A stretch of 64,000 nucleotides of DNA. Origin: Flavobacteriales bacterium UBA3364. Its GTDB lineage: Bacteria; Bacteroidota; Bacteroidia; Flavobacteriales_F; PHOS-HE28. The notes under the pieces were generated by a model, which ran no database searches, was not told the DNA's origin, and was given only the letters and a program-made list of their open reading frames with translations. The stretch spans positions 62,001-126,000 of the forward strand of contig DEQO01000055.1 of assembly GCA_002360495.1 (NCBI GenBank), given 5' to 3'. Of this stretch, positions 60,214-64,000 are shown one piece after another; the stretch's first letter is position 1; each line of letters begins with the position of its first letter. The position numbers and the translations under genes were made by a program.

Positions 60214-61821
60214 ATGCCCTGTGTACACACCCCCCGCCACGTCCTGCTGATCGCACTCTGCGTATGCACGGTGCATAGGAGCGTTGCCCAAACCCTCTCC
60301 GCCACGCTTACCACCTCCAACTACAACGGGTTCCATATCTCCTGTTTCGGTGCCAAGGACGGTAGCCTGCAAGCGGTAGCCACTGGGGGTACGCCACCCT
60401 ACACCTACGAATGGAGTACCGCGGCTACCACAGCAAGTATCGGTTCCTTGGCCGCCGGTTACTACAAGGTGAAAGTGGGCGATGCGAATGCCAACGCCGT
60501 TGAAGTCGATATCACACTGCAGGAACCCTTGGTCCTGAAAGTGGAGGCCGAGCCGCACACCTATCCCGGCGGCACCAACATCAGCTGCTACAATTGTTAC
60601 AACGGCAGCATCGCCGTCCATGTTTTCCAAGGGGTGGCTCCGTACAGCTATGAGTGGAGTGATGGCAGCACGCTGGAAGACCGCACTGGACTGGGATCGG
60701 CAAGCTATAGTGTGAAGGTGACGGATACCAACGGCTGTACCAGTACTTCCGAAAGTGTCTTCCTGCAAGAACCCGAACGCAGCGACTGGACCATGAGCGG
60801 CAACGCCGGTACAAATCCGGCCACGCAATACATCGGCACCAGCGATAACAAGGATGTGGTGTTCAAGGCCAATGGCCAGGAGGCGTTGCGGTTGAAGGCG
60901 AATGGGGATATCAGTTTGATGGGCAGTCTAAATGGAGAGGGTCCTCTTGTACGCGATGCCGATGGTGTGCTTCGTCTTGGTGGCGAAGAGCATCTTCTTA
61001 CCCTCCCGAGCAATCAATGCCGGACTAGGCAAGCATTCCCATATTGGGAGACGCGAGGGAATTCATTTTCTCAACTGTGCCCTGAAGAGCCCATGCCATT
61101 GCTTGGAACCTTGAGCAACATGCCGCTCCACATCGTAACGAATGGTAGCCATCGCATGATCGTGACCGCCTCCGGAAATGTGGGGATCGGAACCGATACA
61201 CCAACCAACCGTCTTGCGGTAAAGTCCGATAACGCACGCAACGGAATTGATCTGATCAATGCTAATGAAGGAGCTACGACTAGCAGCGAGATCCGGTTCT
61301 TCAAAGGCACCACACAGCGTTGGGGTTTGGGTAGCGATTTCTCCATGAACGGAGGTCAGGACTTCTATCTCTGGGATCATCTTGCTGTACGTCCTGATGA
61401 AAGTAACGAACTGGGCATGGTAAGGCTGCGCGTGGACAGCCATGGACGCGTCATCATCGGGGATAATCTACCAGCCCCCGAAGGCTATCGACTCTTCGTA
61501 CAAGAGGGCATATTGACGGAGCGAGTTAAGGTTGCCGTTCACGACGAGCTTGATTGGAATGATCACGTTTTCAACGAGGATTACGCGTTAATGCCTCTGA
61601 CCGAAGTTGAGCAGTTTGTCAGAGAATCAAAACACCTGCCCGGAGTGCCTTCGGCTCAGGAAATGGTTTCAAATGGACTGGATGTCGCTGTCATGGATGC
61701 TGTTCTCCTCAAGAAAATCGAGGAGCTCACGTTGCACCTGATCAACGTTGAGAAGCGAACAAGTCAGTTAGAGGGTGAGAATGAGATGCTCAGGTCGCAA
61801 TTGAACAAAGTAAAACCTTAG
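60214..61821 (+). CDS. Secreted SprB-repeat protein with fibre-like, S74-like C-terminal part
   Basis: The protein has 535 residues. A signal peptide ends near RSVAQ. Two SprB-like repeats follow (about residues 35-110 and 115-190) with GGTPPYTYEWSTAATT and APYSYEWSDGSTLEDRTG. From about residue 195 the sequence changes to a fibre type: LRLKANGDISLMGSLNG, MIVTASGNVGIGTDTPTNRLAV and SHGRVIIGDNLPAPEGY. The ending WNDHVFNEDYALMPLTEVE, then ESKHLPGVPSAQEM and a coiled coil, is the shared tail of many Bacteroidota proteins that resembles phage tail-spike chaperone (peptidase S74) domains, without a visible catalytic Ser/Lys pair. GC content falls in the second half of the gene. Confidence 0.75.
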   Translation: MPCVHTPRHVLLIALCVCTVHRSVAQTLSATLTTSNYNGFHISCFGAKDGSLQAVATGGTPPYTYEWSTAATTASIGSLAAGYYKVKVGDANANAVEVDITLQEPLVLKVEAEPHTYPGGTNISCYNCYNGSIAVHVFQGVAPYSYEWSDGSTLEDRTGLGSASYSVKVTDTNGCTSTSESVFLQEPERSDWTMSGNAGTNPATQYIGTSDNKDVVFKANGQEALRLKANGDISLMGSLNGEGPLVRDADGVLRLGGEEHLLTLPSNQCRTRQAFPYWETRGNSFSQLCPEEPMPLLGTLSNMPLHIVTNGSHRMIVTASGNVGIGTDTPTNRLAVKSDNARNGIDLINANEGATTSSEIRFFKGTTQRWGLGSDFSMNGGQDFYLWDHLAVRPDESNELGMVRLRVDSHGRVIIGDNLPAPEGYRLFVQEGILTERVKVAVHDELDWNDHVFNEDYALMPLTEVEQFVRESKHLPGVPSAQEMVSNGLDVAVMDAVLLKKIEELTLHLINVEKRTSQLEGENEMLRSQLNKVKP

Positions 61822-61885
61822 GGAGCGGAGGGACTTGTTCGATTCCTTGTTTGTGATCGAGTTCATTCACCAGATTCGACAGAGG

Positions 61886-63880
61886 ATGAAATATCAGGGA
61901 TTAATTGACCAAATGCTAGTTGCTTTAATGTTGGCAATGTTCAGCACAGAGGCCATTGCACAACAGAGCTATCAAAGCGGAAGGCTTAAAGAAGCATTCG
62001 ACTATCGCAATAGAGAGAAGATGTATGTGCAGTGGCACGACCTACTTGTCCCTTGGCAAGAATATGATGATGACACATATGGCGATGGAATCTCGTACAC
62101 CTTGGAGGCATATGTTTCAATGTTTGAAGCGACGCGGGATAAGGCGTACTTGTACAAGTTCGTAGTAGAATCACTTCGGGCTTTAAGGGATCGACATGAT
62201 TATGCCCAGTTGTACGGTGGAAATCCGTACTGGGCTGAGCCAACAACACTGCATTACTTGAATGGGAACATGGCCGGTGCATTAGCCAAATTTGTCCACT
62301 ACGTAAAAGAAGTTCGACCAGAATTGGGCAGCCTACCGTTGAATGCCTCCTTGCTCGATTTGACGGGAACACCATACGCTGTCTGCCAAAATGAACCCGG
62401 ATTTGGGGGGTGTGACACATTTGGGGAATACGCACATTGGTTAGGTTATCGTGTTGACAGAACGATTGACCAAATGATTGAAGACGATTGGATTCCGGGC
62501 GAAGGTTTACGTTATAACGTGGGAGATGAATTTCCTACAGCCATCAATTTGCAGGCTGGGTTTACGAAGGCAGTGCTTTTGAATGGACTTGCTAACGTTT
62601 TGGGGCCGGAGGGTTCCACGTGGTACACCTCAAAGGCGAATACAATTGCGTCGAAATGCAAATCACTTGTCACAATTGAGAACAATTGTCAGAACGCCGA
62701 TTATTTGGACTATGCCCTAAAACCAAGTCCTGATAATACGACGTGGTGGTATCATGCAGGATGGAGAGTTAAGACTACCGCTTGCGGGTTAGCACAGAGA
62801 GGTGACTACGATAGCTTTGTGGAGTTCAAGGATGACATCAGCCACGGTGCGACCGTAAGCTTGATGTTGGACGAACTCCATCGCTATGGTACGGAACAGC
62901 ACATTGTGGACAACGACATGGTCCGATTGCACAATATGTTCACCAAACGTCTCTATCGTCCTTCTTCCAATTCATTCGCGAAAGCACTTGACGGCAGTGA
63001 TGAACCCATTTCACCGTCGAGCGTGCCACCAAACATTGCACTGGCCTACGCACACCTAATTCCATTCGACAATTTTGATGCAAGTTCAATCGACGATCCT
63101 CTGATTAAGGATTCTGTTTATGAGATCCTGATGGATCTCTTTTTAAGTAGCGATATTGACCATCCTTACTCCCAAGGATTCTCGTTAGATGATTATACGG
63201 GGTTGCATATGAGGGGTCATGCCGATCTTGTTGGCGCACAGTGGAAAAAGGAATGCGTTGACCTCACGTTGTTCAATCGAGATGTTAGATACGATCAGGA
63301 CTTTTTCGTCAAACATGTGCTCACTATCAAACCAGAAGGTGGCTCTGGTACATCCTTCGCGGATCCGATAATCTATGATCCCTATTTTATCATTCGTTCT
63401 GGCATTCGCTCCGAAGCCCGCGCTGGTGCCGCAGTAGTTCTGGAGCGTGGCTTCCAAACGGAACCGAATTCCGTATTCCACGCTTACATCGACCCTGCGG
63501 GATGCGCTTTAGATCCTGACGGATCTTCAGCCAGCCAGCTCGCACTTCTACCGGTAAGGCATGAAACGGAACTTTCCATACCAACGGAAGAAAAGATCGC
63601 CAAGGCTCCCTCGCAATCCCTCAAAGTTGCGGTCATCCATGGTGCGCGGAACGTCCGGTTGAACGTTGCAACGTCGACGCCCGGCTTAGCATACTTCACT
63701 CTATTGGACCGCATGGGTGCTGTTGTACAACAGCCCTTCGCAGCTAACCTTGTTATAGGGTCACAGGATTTCACAATGCCCCTCCCTGACTTGGCCGCAG
63801 GCCTGTATCTGCTGCAGTCCAACGTCGGCGGTCAAGTACAGTGCACACGTATCTTCATCGACCAGCAGGGGGGCTACTGA
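61886..63880 (+). CDS. Secreted protein with helical body and T9SS tail, AT-rich
   Basis: The protein has 664 residues. A signal peptide (MKYQGLIDQMLVALMLAMFS to AIAQ) is followed by a largely helical body with aromatic and acidic residues: KMYVQWHDLLVPWQEYDDDT, EPTTLHYLNGNMAGAL, and TTWWYHAGWRVKTTAC. The pattern of repeated helical hairpins suggests an alpha/alpha barrel as in glycan lyases, hydrolases and epimerases, but no catalytic motif is certain. The last 75 residues (LNVATSTPGLAYFTLLDRMG to GLYLLQSNVGGQVQCTRIFI) form a T9SS sorting domain. The body is far AT-richer than the rest of the window. I chose ATG 61886; a TTG at 61835 is possible. Confidence 0.7.
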   Translation: MKYQGLIDQMLVALMLAMFSTEAIAQQSYQSGRLKEAFDYRNREKMYVQWHDLLVPWQEYDDDTYGDGISYTLEAYVSMFEATRDKAYLYKFVVESLRALRDRHDYAQLYGGNPYWAEPTTLHYLNGNMAGALAKFVHYVKEVRPELGSLPLNASLLDLTGTPYAVCQNEPGFGGCDTFGEYAHWLGYRVDRTIDQMIEDDWIPGEGLRYNVGDEFPTAINLQAGFTKAVLLNGLANVLGPEGSTWYTSKANTIASKCKSLVTIENNCQNADYLDYALKPSPDNTTWWYHAGWRVKTTACGLAQRGDYDSFVEFKDDISHGATVSLMLDELHRYGTEQHIVDNDMVRLHNMFTKRLYRPSSNSFAKALDGSDEPISPSSVPPNIALAYAHLIPFDNFDASSIDDPLIKDSVYEILMDLFLSSDIDHPYSQGFSLDDYTGLHMRGHADLVGAQWKKECVDLTLFNRDVRYDQDFFVKHVLTIKPEGGSGTSFADPIIYDPYFIIRSGIRSEARAGAAVVLERGFQTEPNSVFHAYIDPAGCALDPDGSSASQLALLPVRHETELSIPTEEKIAKAPSQSLKVAVIHGARNVRLNVATSTPGLAYFTLLDRMGAVVQQPFAANLVIGSQDFTMPLPDLAAGLYLLQSNVGGQVQCTRIFIDQQGGY

Positions 63881-64000
63881 TCGGTTATCGAGGAGGCGGG
63901 CTTTTCGCAATAACGACTTTGCAGCCGAACCGCTCTCTTCGCATGATGTGGTCCAATGCTCCGTGTCCGGCGTATATCTCGCTTGTCCGTCGGTCACGCT

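Noticed and set aside
60214..61821. Possible prophage because of the tail-fibre-like region
   Set aside because: No capsid, terminase, integrase or lysis gene lies in the window; this fibre-type tail is common in chromosomal Bacteroidota proteins.

Overview
The window looks like a chromosomal segment of a GC-rich member of the Bacteroidota, most likely Flavobacteriales. The grounds are: proteins ending in type IX secretion (T9SS) sorting tails, a SprE/PorW-type T9SS lipoprotein, a DUF4292 lipoprotein, an ATP synthase operon without atpD/atpC, GH3 and DUF1684 family genes, and TAnnTTTG-type -7 promoter elements. No plasmid, prophage, insertion sequence or CRISPR array was seen. Coding density is high, and most long antisense reading frames are GC-driven shadows.

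Layout. 1-4848: end of an HlyD-type adaptor, a TolC-type outer-membrane protein, a CutA-like protein, a TPR protein and a small MscS-like channel. 5007-11877: ArsC-like protein, a secreted intradiol dioxygenase, sigma-54 (rpoN), a PAP2-like membrane protein, a decayed remnant resembling an alpha-L-fucosidase start, a polytopic membrane protein, a CAU-anticodon tRNA and a HAD hydrolase. 11882-21428 (all minus): secreted and lipoprotein genes (T9SS-tail protein, kelch protein, DUF1684), TfoX-like, methylmalonyl-CoA epimerase, a fused transporter/spermidine-synthase-like protein and an exported Hcp-like protein. 21538-33214: a 2016-residue alpha-2-macroglobulin lipoprotein, YecM, a FAD oxidoreductase, a lone receiver, dxr-rseP and the Sua5 tRNA-modification enzyme. 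33367-41047: a 53-residue basic protein, a YCF48-like secreted protein, GH3, an M23 peptidase and SprE. 41110-47344: bactofilin, a small membrane protein, atpZ and atpBEFHAG. 47709-52183: a large NtrY-like kinase and a crotonase. 52286-60036: flippase, a secreted protein, dut and a tightly overlapping nucleotidyltransferase/TPR/DUF4292/EnvC-like operon. 60214-63880: two secreted proteins, the second in clearly AT-richer DNA.

How it fits together. Much of the window serves the cell envelope: secretion (HlyD/TolC, SprE and its T9SS-tailed clients), peptidoglycan remodelling (two M23 proteins), regulated intramembrane proteolysis (RseP), cytoskeleton (bactofilin), glycan precursors (flippase, nucleotidyltransferase) and a protease trap (alpha-2-macroglobulin). 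Sigma-54 and an NtrY-like kinase are both present but about 40 kb apart, with no enhancer-binding activator in the window.

The most general signal is regulatory. In at least a dozen genes a (T/G)AnnTT(T/C)G element lies 4-9 bases before the start codon, which suggests many leaderless mRNAs. All functional calls come from reading the sequence; no database search was run.
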